Source: Nocardia otitidiscaviarum NBRC 14405
GTDB taxonomy: Bacteria > Actinomycetota > Actinomycetes > Mycobacteriales > Mycobacteriaceae
DNA: 32,960 nucleotides
Assembly: GCF_000308635.1 (NCBI RefSeq)
Contig: NZ_BAGD01000121.1
Coordinates: 1-32,960, forward strand
Reading direction: 5' to 3'
The notes beneath the pieces are model-generated. The model had not been told where the DNA came from. It worked only from the letters and a program-made list of their open reading frames with translations, and made no database searches. Below, piece by piece: positions 8,404 through 15,683 of the stretch. Each line of letters begins with the position of its first letter. Positions within the stretch are counted from its first letter, which is position 1. The translations under genes were made by a program, and so were the position numbers.

Positions 8404-9288
8404 TCAGGGTGCCACCGCGCCCGCGAAGTGCGCCAGCTTGTCGGGGTTCAGCACCAGGCGCAGGGCGTGGACCCGGTCGTCGGCCACGTCGACGCCGATC
8501 ACCACCAGCACCGCCCCCGCGGCCCGGACCACCACGGCCGGAGCGCCGTTGACCTCTTCGACACCGATCTCCAGGCCCTCGATGTCGTGGGCCATCAGGC
8601 CGAGGAGGTAGCGGGCCACCCGCTGTGCGCCCACGATCGGTCGGCGGGCGGCGCTGACCTTGCCGCCGCCGTCGGCAACCGACACGATATCGGCGGCGAA
8701 CAGGCTCTCCAGTGCGGCCACATCACCGGAACGGGCCGCCGCGAGGAAACGGGACAGCAACTCTCGCGCCTGCTCGGGGGCGGCGGCGAACCGCGGCCGC
8801 CGCTCCCGCACCCGCTGCGCGGCGCGCCGGTAGAGCTGCTGCGAGTTGGCTTCGGTGAGCTCCAGCATCGCGGCGATCTCGCGGTGCGGGTAGCCGAACG
8901 CCTCGCGCAGCACGAAGACCGCGCGTTCGGCGGGCGTCAGCCGCTCCAGCATGGTGAGGAAGGCCAGCGACACCAGCTCGCGCTGCTCCGCCGACTCCAG
9001 CGGACCGAGCTCCCCGGCCCCGGTGCGCACCGGCTCGGGAATCCACGGGCCCACATAGGTCTCGCGACGGGCCCGCGCCGAATCCAGCCAGGTGCGGCAC
9101 AGATTCACCACCACGGTGGTGAGCCAGGCTTCGGCGGCGCGGATGTCCGCGCGGTCGGCGGCATCCCAGCGCAGATACGTCTCCTGCACCGCGTCCTCGG
9201 CCTCACTCGCCGACCCCAGCATGCGGTACGCCAGCGCGAACAGCCGCCCGCGCTGCCGCTCGAACTCCGCCAGCCCATCGGCGTCCAT
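8404..9288 (-). CDS. ECF41-family RNA polymerase sigma factor with SnoaL-like C-terminal domain (SigJ-like)
   Basis: 294 aa. Sigma region 2 opens with FALAYRMLGSASEAEDAVQE; region 4 lies at about 105-165 (LERLTPAERAVFVLREAFGYPHREIA). Between and after them are the ECF41 hallmarks: WIPEP (82-86, the WLPEP motif), and in the C-terminal SnoaL-like extension DGGGK (206-210) and NPDKL (281-285). In characterised ECF41 proteins this extension replaces an anti-sigma factor and tunes activity; consistently, no anti-sigma gene is nearby. The start is placed at the ATG at 9288; a GTG six codons upstream (9306) is possible. The downstream oxidoreductase is the expected partner and target. Confidence 0.92.
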   Translation of the reverse strand: MDADGLAEFERQRGRLFALAYRMLGSASEAEDAVQETYLRWDAADRADIRAAEAWLTTVVVNLCRTWLDSARARRETYVGPWIPEPVRTGAGELGPLESAEQRELVSLAFLTMLERLTPAERAVFVLREAFGYPHREIAAMLELTEANSQQLYRRAAQRVRERRPRFAAAPEQARELLSRFLAAARSGDVAALESLFAADIVSVADGGGKVSAARRPIVGAQRVARYLLGLMAHDIEGLEIGVEEVNGAPAVVVRAAGAVLVVIGVDVADDRVHALRLVLNPDKLAHFAGAVAP

Positions 9289-9372
9289 TCGACCACCCAC
9301 CCTCACGTCACCGGTCGCATCCGGACATTACGCGTGGCCGAGCACCGCAGGGCGCTCAGCTGCGCGTGGCCG

Positions 9373-9807
9373 CTACTCGGCGGCAGTGACGCGGATTGCC
9401 ACGGCGACGGGGGTGTCGGTGTAGGAGCTGGCGAGGCAGGCGAGTTTGGCGGTGCCGAGGGCCACGTTGGGACTGCCCTCCAGCTGGGAGCCGGGATGGG
9501 CGGCGAGGACCTGGTCGATGACCTGTTTCTGGGTGTCGTCGGTGAGGTCGCGGAACTGGCCGCAGGTGGTGTCGGCGCCGTCGGCGGTGGTCTGTTTGGC
9601 GCTGGCCGGGGCGGTGGGCGCGGTCGCGGGCGGTTCCACGTAGGTGAAGGAGGTGGTGGTGGCGGGTGCGGTCGTCTCGACCGCGGTCGTGGTGGACGTC
9701 GCCGCCTGGCCGAGTCCGCTCACATCACTCGATTCATCCGACCCGCAGCCGGATAGTCCCAGCGCCAGCGCGCCGAACACGCAGGCGACAACCGACATTC
9801 GCTTCAT
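9373..9807 (-). CDS. Small secreted lipoprotein of unknown function
   Basis: 144 aa. A short signal peptide ends in a lipobox, LSGC (18-21), so the mature protein should be lipid-anchored outside the membrane. Residues 30-75 are a Thr/Ala/Pro-rich linker (TSTTTAVETTAPATTTS), and the C-terminal 65 residues form a small domain with two cysteines (TCGQFRDL and KLACLASS) that could make a disulfide; it loosely recalls HdeA-like acid-stress folds, but I do not assign that. GGAAAG lies 7-8 nt upstream of the ATG. It is on the same strand as the ECF41 sigma gene, 84 bp away. Confidence 0.75.
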   Translation of the reverse strand: MKRMSVVACVFGALALGLSGCGSDESSDVSGLGQAATSTTTAVETTAPATTTSFTYVEPPATAPTAPASAKQTTADGADTTCGQFRDLTDDTQKQVIDQVLAAHPGSQLEGSPNVALGTAKLACLASSYTDTPVAVAIRVTAAE

Positions 9808-9930
9808 ACCGTGCTTTCCGAGCTCTCCGAGTGCAGTTCACCGACGCCGGACCTGCCCGGCGCTCGCAGCAGCGTACCGGGTGGACGCTCCGCCCGGGAG
9901 GCGACCGGCGAACAGGTCGGTCGCTACAGG

Positions 9931-10905
9931 TCACCGGCCATCGGGCGGCGAACAGGAGCGTGCCGCCGACCGCCGCCACTCCCTGGGCGTCATACCGTAG
10001 GCCGCGCGGAACCGGCGCGCGAAATGCGAGGCGTCCCGGAAGCCCCACGCACTCGCGACAAGGCCGATCGACCGGTGCTCGCACTCGGGTCGCGCGAGGT
10101 CCGCGCGCACCCGCTCCAACCGCTCCGCGATGATCCACTGCTCCAGGCTGAGATCCGCTCCGGCACAGAGTTTGTACAGGTAACGCACCGAGACGCTGTG
10201 CGCCCGGGCAATGGATTCCGCACCCAACAGCGGATCGGCGAGATGGGCTCGCACGTATTCGCGAATGCGGCCGAGCAGGAGCGCCGCCGGTACCGCACCC
10301 CCGTCACCGGCGGTGACACCGGCGGCCGAGGTCAGCAGTGCGCGGGCCAACTCCACTGTCGCGCTGGCGGTTTCCCGGGCAGCCACATCGGCGGCGAGTG
10401 CTTCGGCGGAGGCCGCCAGCATCATGGTGTGCCCGCAGACCAGCGGGTAGAGCGGACTGGCGGGAGCCCGGTGCATGGCGCCGCGGATCACCTCCAGCGG
10501 CAGCGCCAGCGCATCCAGCGGCAGCAGCAGGGCCGTCAGTCCGCGCTCCCGCCAGGCGAGTTCGTAGGGGGCGTTCAGGTCGACCAGGCACAGTCCACCC
10601 TCGGGGATCACGGCTGTCGTCGCCCCGCAGCGACGTTCGACGGCGGCCTGCCCCACCACGAATCCCAGCGCCGGGCTCGGCTCACGGCGGACGTGCCGCT
10701 CGGTGCGCACCAGCCGCAGCGCCGAACTGCGCGCCCGATACAGCCCGATCCCACCCAACTCCCATGCCTCCAGATACGCCGACATCGGTCCGTCGACCTG
10801 CTCGGGCAGGACGTGCTGTGGACCGGCGATGGCCCGCACCGTCTCCCTCGCTCTCTCCACCCGCTGATCCGGCTCCACGCCGTCGGTGTCGAGCAGCACT
10901 ACCAC
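9931..10905 (-). CDS. AraC-family transcriptional regulator
   Basis: 324 aa. The C-terminal ~100 residues form the double helix-turn-helix of AraC/XylS proteins: GRIREYVRAHLADPLLGAES (first HTH region) and the family signature around GLVASAWGFRDASHFARRFRAAYGMTPREWRR. The N-terminal ~200 residues look like a ligand-sensing AraC-binding domain (conserved VRTERHVRREPSPALGF, CLVDLNAPYEL). The GTG at 10905 is chosen as start because GGAGG sits 6 nt upstream; the frame is open 69 codons further, without any SD. An 8-bp hairpin lies just upstream of the SD and an imperfect palindrome at 10954-10982. The ligand and targets are unknown; no obvious divergent target gene adjoins it. Confidence 0.88.
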   Translation of the reverse strand: MVVLLDTDGVEPDQRVERARETVRAIAGPQHVLPEQVDGPMSAYLEAWELGGIGLYRARSSALRLVRTERHVRREPSPALGFVVGQAAVERRCGATTAVIPEGGLCLVDLNAPYELAWRERGLTALLLPLDALALPLEVIRGAMHRAPASPLYPLVCGHTMMLAASAEALAADVAARETASATVELARALLTSAAGVTAGDGGAVPAALLLGRIREYVRAHLADPLLGAESIARAHSVSVRYLYKLCAGADLSLEQWIIAERLERVRADLARPECEHRSIGLVASAWGFRDASHFARRFRAAYGMTPREWRRSAARSCSPPDGR

Positions 10906-11200
10906 GGTGAACCTCCGCGAACGAGCGTGGCGGTCGTACCGCCACCGGCCGATCGTGCACTGTGGGCCCAATAGTGGGCACGCACGGTCGATTATCGTTC
11001 GCGCCGTCGATCTACGTTTGTGAAACCGGCTCATTGCTGCTGGTGAGGAAAGGACTCCCGCTCGCCGCTCGGATACGAATTCCGCGGGCACCCCCCGGGG
11101 ACCGCCTGTCACCCCGCCGGACGCCGTCGTCGGGCTCTCGTGACTCGCGGTCCCGCCCGCCGAGGCCGCGAGCGGGAGACTCCTCAGCGCACGTCACCGC
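10906..11200. other. Intergenic region between the AraC gene and the signalling operon
   Basis: 295 bp without a supported gene. Besides the hairpin at 10927-10945 it has an imperfect palindrome at 10954-10982 (CGTGC...GCACG outer arms around GTGGGCCCAA), a candidate operator of the AraC gene. Toward the operon side (11150-11175) there is only a weak hairpin, TCCCGC/GCGGGA with a long loop, so I cannot point to a clear operon terminator. Confidence 0.4.
10927..10945 (-). promoter_or_regulatory. Perfect hairpin in the AraC-gene leader
   Basis: GTGGCGGT, 3-nt loop, ACCGCCAC, ending 11 nt upstream of the GGAGG of the AraC-type gene. It could be an mRNA 5' hairpin or an operator for the regulator itself. 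The sequence alone cannot separate these. Confidence 0.35.
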
Positions 11201-11554
11201 TCAGTTCAACCGGCTCCGCCAGTCCGCGGGCACCCGATCGCGGGGACCGGGCACCGGCTGATCGGCCGGATGGTGGGTCGGCGCGGCCAGTTCCGGTCCC
11301 TCGCCGTACATCTCACCGGTGGCGTAGTTCCAGTACCAGTCCTCGCCCGGTTCGTAACTCTGCACGAACGGGTGGCCGGTCGACCGGTAGTGCGCGGTGG
11401 CGTGCCGCGACGGCGAACTGTCGCAGCAGCCGACGTGGCCGCACTGGGCGCAGCGGCGCAGATGCACCCACCACCCCTGTGCCGCATCGCATTCCACGCA
11501 GCCGGGGCCGCTGGGGGCCACCGCGGGATCGATGCCCTGGATCTGTTCCGACAT
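11201..11554 (-). CDS. UBP-type zinc-finger protein (bacterial ZnF-UBP)
   Basis: 117 aa, mostly a single ZnF-UBP domain at about 17-65: CVEC (19-22), WVHLRRCAQCGHVGCCD (29-45) and H51, H55, H61 supply the Cys/His zinc ligands. In eukaryotic deubiquitinases and HDAC6 this fold binds the C-terminus of free ubiquitin; bacteria lack ubiquitin, so its ligand here is unknown. A tryptophan/tyrosine-rich segment (EDWYWNYATGEMYGEGPEL) follows. The ATG overlaps the stop of the kinase gene (TGATG) and the SD GGAGG lies 6 nt upstream, so translation is probably coupled. It is the last gene of the operon. Confidence 0.88.
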   Translation of the reverse strand: MSEQIQGIDPAVAPSGPGCVECDAAQGWWVHLRRCAQCGHVGCCDSSPSRHATAHYRSTGHPFVQSYEPGEDWYWNYATGEMYGEGPELAAPTHHPADQPVPGPRDRVPADWRSRLN

Positions 11555-13026
11555 CACTCACCTCCGGTTTCGGTTTGTGCCGCGGCGACCTCCGCGCCCG
11601 CGGGCGACGTCAGCGGCAGTCGGACGATGAAACGGGTGTCGCCGGGTTCGGATACGACGCGGATATCGCCGCCGTGCTTGTTCACCACGATGCGGAAGGA
11701 GATGTCCAAGCCCAGGCCGGTGCCCTCGCCGACCGGTTTGGTGGTGAAGAACGGCTCGAAGATCCGGTGCCTGATCTCATCCGGCACGCCCGGCCCCGTG
11801 TCACCGATTTCCACTACGGCGCAATCGTTCTCGCGATAGGTGCGCACCGTGAGCGTGCCCCGCCCCTGCATGGCGGCGATGGCGTTGTCGATCAGGTTGG
11901 TCCACACCTGATTCAGTTCGGCGGCGTAGCAGGGCACCGACGGCAGGGTGTGGTCGTACTCCTTGACCACCTCGATGTCGTCGCCGATCTTGCGCCCCAG
12001 CATGACCAGCGTGCTGTCGAGCAGTTCGTGGATGTCCACCACCTGGAACGGGGCGCGGTCCATCTGCGAATACTGTTTGGCGGCGTTCACCAGCGACGAG
12101 ATGCGCGTGGTGGAATCGGCGATCTCGTTCATGAGCAGTTCGGTCTCGACCGTGTAGTTGAGCCAGCGGATCGCGCCCTCGAACACGCCGTCGGAGCATT
12201 CGGTCAGGGTGCCGTGCACCTTCTCCAGCCAGTCGATATCGAATCCGGCCTGGACGAAGGTGGGGGCGATCTCCCAGCCGTTGCCGATGCCGTGGTCTTG
12301 CAGCCAGTCCCCGAGTTCGTCCTCGCGGTCGGCGGCCTCCAGCGGCGTCAGCGTGGGAGCCTTGCCGACCTGCGCCGCTGCCTCCTCCTGCAACTGCACC
12401 AGGGATTCGAGCGTCCTGGAGTCGAATGTGCCGTGCGCCATCATCTTCAACTTGTGCCGCATGCCCGCCACTCGCTCCCGCAGCGAGGAGGTGGCGCGGA
12501 CGGCCGCCGCGGCGGGGTTGTTCAGCTCGTGGGTCAGCCCCGCCGACAGCGAGCCGAGGGCGAGCAGCCGCTCCCGCTGCCCCACCCGCTCATTGGCGTT
12601 GCGGTTGCCGAAGAACACGCCCTCGAGCAGATGCAGCGCCATCGGGAACCAGGTCTGGACCATGCGGGCGAAGGTGCCCGCGTCCAGGACGAAGAAGGTG
12701 GACGGGCGGGTGACGTAGAAGGAGCCGGTGTAGTTCTGGTCGACCTTGTCGCCCATGTACGCCGTCCACGCGCCCGCGTAGGAGCCGTGATGGTCGGTGC
12801 GCACCAGCTCGATCTCCTCGCCGCCCGACATCTTGGTCAGCACGACCTCGCCCTCCATGAGGACGTAGAAGCAGGTGGCCGGGTCGCCCTCGCGGAACAC
12901 CAATCCCGGTTCGAAGCGCTCCACCCGGCCGTCGCGGCACAGCCACGCCAGCTGTTCGTCGTCGAGTTTCTCGAAGAGGAACAGTTCCTTCAATTCCGCG
13001 GGGTCGCAGATCAATCGGTCACCCAT
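11554..13026 (-). CDS. Sensor histidine kinase with N-terminal cyclic-nucleotide-binding domain
   Basis: 490 aa, no membrane segment. Residues 10-135 are a cNMP-binding-type beta barrel (LFEKLDDEQLAWLC, FREGDPATCFYVLMEGEVVL). A DHp helix carries the H-box GLTHELNNP (H166); a long helical insert (about 175-285) separates it from a further helical segment (STTRISSLVNAAKQYSQMD). The catalytic domain has NLIDNAIAAM (N box), DTGPGVP (G1), FEPFFTTKP (F) and GTGLGLDIS (G2). HELNNP is typical of HPK4-like kinases. GGAGG lies 5 nt before the ATG, 9 bp after the stop of the response regulator gene. The natural partner is that fused regulator. Whether the barrel binds cAMP is not visible: the phosphate-binding cassette arginine is not obvious. 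Confidence 0.92.
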   Translation of the reverse strand: MGDRLICDPAELKELFLFEKLDDEQLAWLCRDGRVERFEPGLVFREGDPATCFYVLMEGEVVLTKMSGGEEIELVRTDHHGSYAGAWTAYMGDKVDQNYTGSFYVTRPSTFFVLDAGTFARMVQTWFPMALHLLEGVFFGNRNANERVGQRERLLALGSLSAGLTHELNNPAAAAVRATSSLRERVAGMRHKLKMMAHGTFDSRTLESLVQLQEEAAAQVGKAPTLTPLEAADREDELGDWLQDHGIGNGWEIAPTFVQAGFDIDWLEKVHGTLTECSDGVFEGAIRWLNYTVETELLMNEIADSTTRISSLVNAAKQYSQMDRAPFQVVDIHELLDSTLVMLGRKIGDDIEVVKEYDHTLPSVPCYAAELNQVWTNLIDNAIAAMQGRGTLTVRTYRENDCAVVEIGDTGPGVPDEIRHRIFEPFFTTKPVGEGTGLGLDISFRIVVNKHGGDIRVVSEPGDTRFIVRLPLTSPAGAEVAAAQTETGGE

Positions 13027-13035
13027 CGCGGCCTC

Positions 13036-14709
13036 CTACTGCTTCGCCAGGTAGCGGTGGACCAGCATGACGGCCATCGCGCCCTCGCCCACCGCCGAGG
13101 CCACCCGCTTCGCCGATTCCGACCGCACGTCACCGGCCACGAACACCCCGGGCACGCTGGTCTCCAAATGCCCTGGGGGACGGGGTAGCTCCCATCCCGC
13201 GGGCCGTTCACCATCCACCATCAGGTCGGGTCCGGCCACCACGTAGCCGGCGGCGTCACGGGTGACGGTGCCGTCGAGCCAATCGGTTTCCGGTGCTGCG
13301 CCGATGAACAGGAACAGCCGTTCGGCGTCGACCTTCTCCTCCGCCCCGGTCGTGTTGTCGCGCAGCACGATCCGTTCCAGATGATCGTCGCCGTCGGCGG
13401 ACACCACCTCGGTGCGGGTGTGCACCTTGATATTCGGGATCTGCTCGATCTGCTGGATCAGGTAGTGCGACATGGATGCCTCCAGCGACGCCGCCCGCAC
13501 CAGGATGTGCACCGTGCGGGCGTTGCGCGACAGGAACACCGCCGCCTGGCCCGCCGAGTTCGCGCCGCCCACGATGTAGACGTCCCGTTCGGCGCAGTCG
13601 GCCGCCTCGGTCATGGCCGAACCGTAGTAGACGCCGCGGCCGGTGAAATCGTCCACACCGGGGGCCGGATGGTGCCGGTAGTTCACGCCCGTGGCGATGA
13701 GCACCGCGTGCCCGGCGATCTGCCCGCCGTCGGCGAATTTCACCACGCGCGCCGAACCGCAGGCCTCCAGGGAGTGGACCTCGCGGGCGGTCACCAGTTC
13801 GGCGCCGAATTTGACGGCCTGCCGTCGCGCCCGATCGGCCAGCTGCGCGCCCGAGAGTCCGTCCGGGAAGCCCAGATAGTTCTCGATGCGGGAGCTCTGC
13901 CCGGCCTGGCCGCCGGTGGCGGTGCGCTCCACCAGCACCGTGCGCAGGCCCTCGGACGCGCCGTACACGGCCGCGCCGAGACCGGCCGGGCCGCCGCCCA
14001 CCACGATGAGGTCGTAGAACTCGCCGGACGGGTCGGTGTTCAAGCCCACGCTGGCCGCCAACTGCGCATCGCTCGGTTCCAGCAGCGCCTCACCGGCCGG
14101 ATTGATGACGACCGGGCACTGGTCCTCGGTGGCCCCGGCCGCCACCAGCAGGCGCGACCCCTCCGGTTCGTCGGCCAGATACCAGCGATAGGGCAACTGA
14201 TTGCGCGCCAGGAACTCGCGCACCTGGGAACAGCGTGCCGACCAACGGTGGCCGACCACCTTGGTCTCGGTGACCGGGCGGTGGATATCGCCGCGCCACG
14301 CTTCCAGCAGCGCGTCGATCACCGGGTAGAGCTTCTCCTCCGGGGGATCCCAGGGTTTGAGCAGGTAGTGATCGAGATCGACCACATTGATGGCCTCGAT
14401 AGCGGCATTGGTGTCGGCGTAGGCGGTGAGCAGCACGCGCCGGGCGTGCGGGTGCAGGTCCATGGCCTGCTCGAGGAATTCGATGCCGTCCATACCGGGC
14501 ATGCGGTAGTCGGCGATGAGCACGGCGACCGGCTGGCCGCGCAACTTCATTTCCCGCAGCGCGTCGAGCGCGGCCGCACCCGACTCCGCCCGCAGGATTC
14601 GATACTCCGCACCGTAGCGGCGGCGCAGATCGCGAACCACCGCGCGAGAGACGCCGGGATCGTCGTCCACGCTGAGAATGGCCGGTTTCACGGCAGCAGG
14701 TGAGGTCAC
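13036..14709 (-). CDS. Response-regulator receiver / glutaredoxin-like / thioredoxin-reductase-like fusion
   Basis: 557 aa in three parts. Residues 8-140: REC domain with acidic pocket D15-D17, phosphoacceptor D67 (LIADYRMPGMDG), T95 and K118 (LLKPW). Residues 148-225: a glutaredoxin-like segment (WSARCSQVREFLARNQLPY, then CPVVI), where the first cysteine of CPYC appears as serine and C160 is in the second place. Residues 232-555: TrxR-type flavoprotein with GGGPAG (238-243), GGQAGQSSRIENYLGFP, GGANSAGQ (381-388) and a C-terminal VFVAGDVRSESAKRVASAVGEG. The TrxR CxxC is absent (VYYGSAMTEA). Thus a phosphorylation-controlled NAD(P)H flavoprotein, not a DNA-binding regulator. The GTG start has no SD; CATACT ends 6 nt upstream, so possibly leaderless. 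First gene of a three-gene operon. Confidence 0.93.
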   Translation of the reverse strand: MTSPAAVKPAILSVDDDPGVSRAVVRDLRRRYGAEYRILRAESGAAALDALREMKLRGQPVAVLIADYRMPGMDGIEFLEQAMDLHPHARRVLLTAYADTNAAIEAINVVDLDHYLLKPWDPPEEKLYPVIDALLEAWRGDIHRPVTETKVVGHRWSARCSQVREFLARNQLPYRWYLADEPEGSRLLVAAGATEDQCPVVINPAGEALLEPSDAQLAASVGLNTDPSGEFYDLIVVGGGPAGLGAAVYGASEGLRTVLVERTATGGQAGQSSRIENYLGFPDGLSGAQLADRARRQAVKFGAELVTAREVHSLEACGSARVVKFADGGQIAGHAVLIATGVNYRHHPAPGVDDFTGRGVYYGSAMTEAADCAERDVYIVGGANSAGQAAVFLSRNARTVHILVRAASLEASMSHYLIQQIEQIPNIKVHTRTEVVSADGDDHLERIVLRDNTTGAEEKVDAERLFLFIGAAPETDWLDGTVTRDAAGYVVAGPDLMVDGERPAGWELPRPPGHLETSVPGVFVAGDVRSESAKRVASAVGEGAMAVMLVHRYLAKQ

Positions 14710-15157
14710 CTAACGAGTATGGATGGCGAGGTCAAATGCGGCCGAGTTGTTCGCCACCGGCTCAAATCCGGTGCTGGTGAACCAGATCGAGCTCGGACTG
14801 GGTGAGCAATCGTTCCAAGCGCTCCTCGTTCGGCGGCTTGGACCTGGGCGTAGACGTGGATCGCGCTTGTTCGTCGTCGGGGTTGGGAAGCAGGGGGACC
14901 CCCTTGTGTGCCTGCTTGCGATGTATGAGCGAGCGCAGATTCACGGCCGATCACCTCACGTTTCGTTCGGGAAGCTGGAGGCAGTGTCTTGCTTCGTCTA
15001 TAGGACATTGTGCGCCGCTTATTACGGCACTCGCCGCCACCGCACCGGAATGTGATCTAGTTGATTTTCAGTGTTCGGCCACCTGTTCGATTGCGTTCGC
15101 CACAGCACCGGGTTCTAGGATTGCTGATACCCCTCGTCACATCTCCCGGAGGCAGCG
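14710..15157. other. Intergenic region with small ORF and divergent promoters
   Basis: 448 bp between the operon start and the SRPBCC gene. Apart from the 60-aa candidate ORF it holds a TAGGAT hexamer at 15116-15121, a plausible -10 for the SRPBCC gene about 37 nt before its start codon. I see no tRNA, repeat or terminator. Confidence 0.4.
14762..14944 (-). CDS. Candidate small protein, 60 aa
   Basis: A GTG-initiated frame (MNLRSLIHRKQAHKG... to ...LTQSELDLVHQHRI) that is hydrophilic, rich in Arg/Pro/Glu and without membrane or signal segments. It is the only frame in the 448-bp gap 14710-15157 with a good SD: GAGGTG 6-9 nt before the GTG. It is on the same strand as, and 52 bp upstream of, the response-regulator operon. 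I do not recognise the product. A competing 100-aa frame on the same strand has no SD. Moderate support only. Confidence 0.45.
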   Translation of the reverse strand: MNLRSLIHRKQAHKGVPLLPNPDDEQARSTSTPRSKPPNEERLERLLTQSELDLVHQHRI

Positions 15158-15607
15158 TTGCCGAAGAATCTCGAAGCCACCATCGACATCGCCGCGGCGC
15201 CGGACCAGGTCTGGGCCGTCGTCTCGGATCTGAAGCGGATGCCGGAGTTCAGCCCGCAGTGCGTGCGGATGCAGCCGATCGGCGCGGTCAAGACCGGCAC
15301 CTGGACCATCAATATCAATCGGGACGGCAACAAGTTCTGGCCCACCACCTCGCGGGTGGTCCGCTACGAGCCCAATCGCGCCATCGCCTTCAAGGTCAAC
15401 GAGAACCGCACCATCTGGAGCTTCACCCTGGAGCCGACCGACACCGGCACCCGGCTCGTCCAGCGGCGCGACTGCCCCAACGGCACCACCTGGTTCTCCC
15501 GCACCTCCATCAATGCCGCCATGGGCGGTGAGCAGCCCTTCGAGGAGGCGCTGGTGCGCGGGATGAACGAGACCCTGGGCAAGATCAAGAACAGCATCGA
15601 GCGCTGA
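15158..15607 (+). CDS. SRPBCC-family protein (START/Bet v1-like polyketide cyclase fold)
   Basis: 149 aa, starting with TTG preceded by GGAGG at 5 nt spacing. The N-terminus LEATIDIAAAPDQVWAVVSDLKRMPEFSPQC is the classic SRPBCC opening (strand, 'APxxVWxxvsD', 'mpewsP'), followed by alternating strands (FWPTTSRVVRYEPNRAIAFKV) and a C-terminal helix (PFEEALVRGMNETLGKIKNSI). Such proteins bind hydrophobic ligands in a cavity; the ligand cannot be read from sequence. Stands alone, 77 bp before the SIMPL gene on the same strand. Confidence 0.85.
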   Translation: MPKNLEATIDIAAAPDQVWAVVSDLKRMPEFSPQCVRMQPIGAVKTGTWTININRDGNKFWPTTSRVVRYEPNRAIAFKVNENRTIWSFTLEPTDTGTRLVQRRDCPNGTTWFSRTSINAAMGGEQPFEEALVRGMNETLGKIKNSIER

Positions 15608-15670
15608 GTTTCGCGGCGCCGCCGAGCGCCGGGACTCGCGTTTCTCCCGGCGCGGCGGCGGCGCGGTGCG

Positions 15671-15676
15671 TAGGTT
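15671..15676 (+). promoter_or_regulatory. -10 box (TAGGTT) of an apparently leaderless gene
   Basis: TAGGTT fits TAnnnT and is 7 nt from the ATG of the SIMPL lipoprotein gene at 15684, which lacks a Shine-Dalgarno sequence. The spacing would put the first transcribed base at the start codon. Confidence 0.45.
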
Positions 15677-15683
15677 CGCTGCT

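Noticed and set aside
9320..9330. TGTCCGG upstream of the ECF41 sigma gene as an autoregulated promoter
   Set aside because: No CGTC follows at 16-17 nt, so it is not a convincing ECF41 promoter despite the identical heptamer.
11140..13188. 682-aa plus-strand frame antisense to the kinase operon
   Set aside because: No SD and no domain; the kinase and zinc-finger motifs are on the minus strand.
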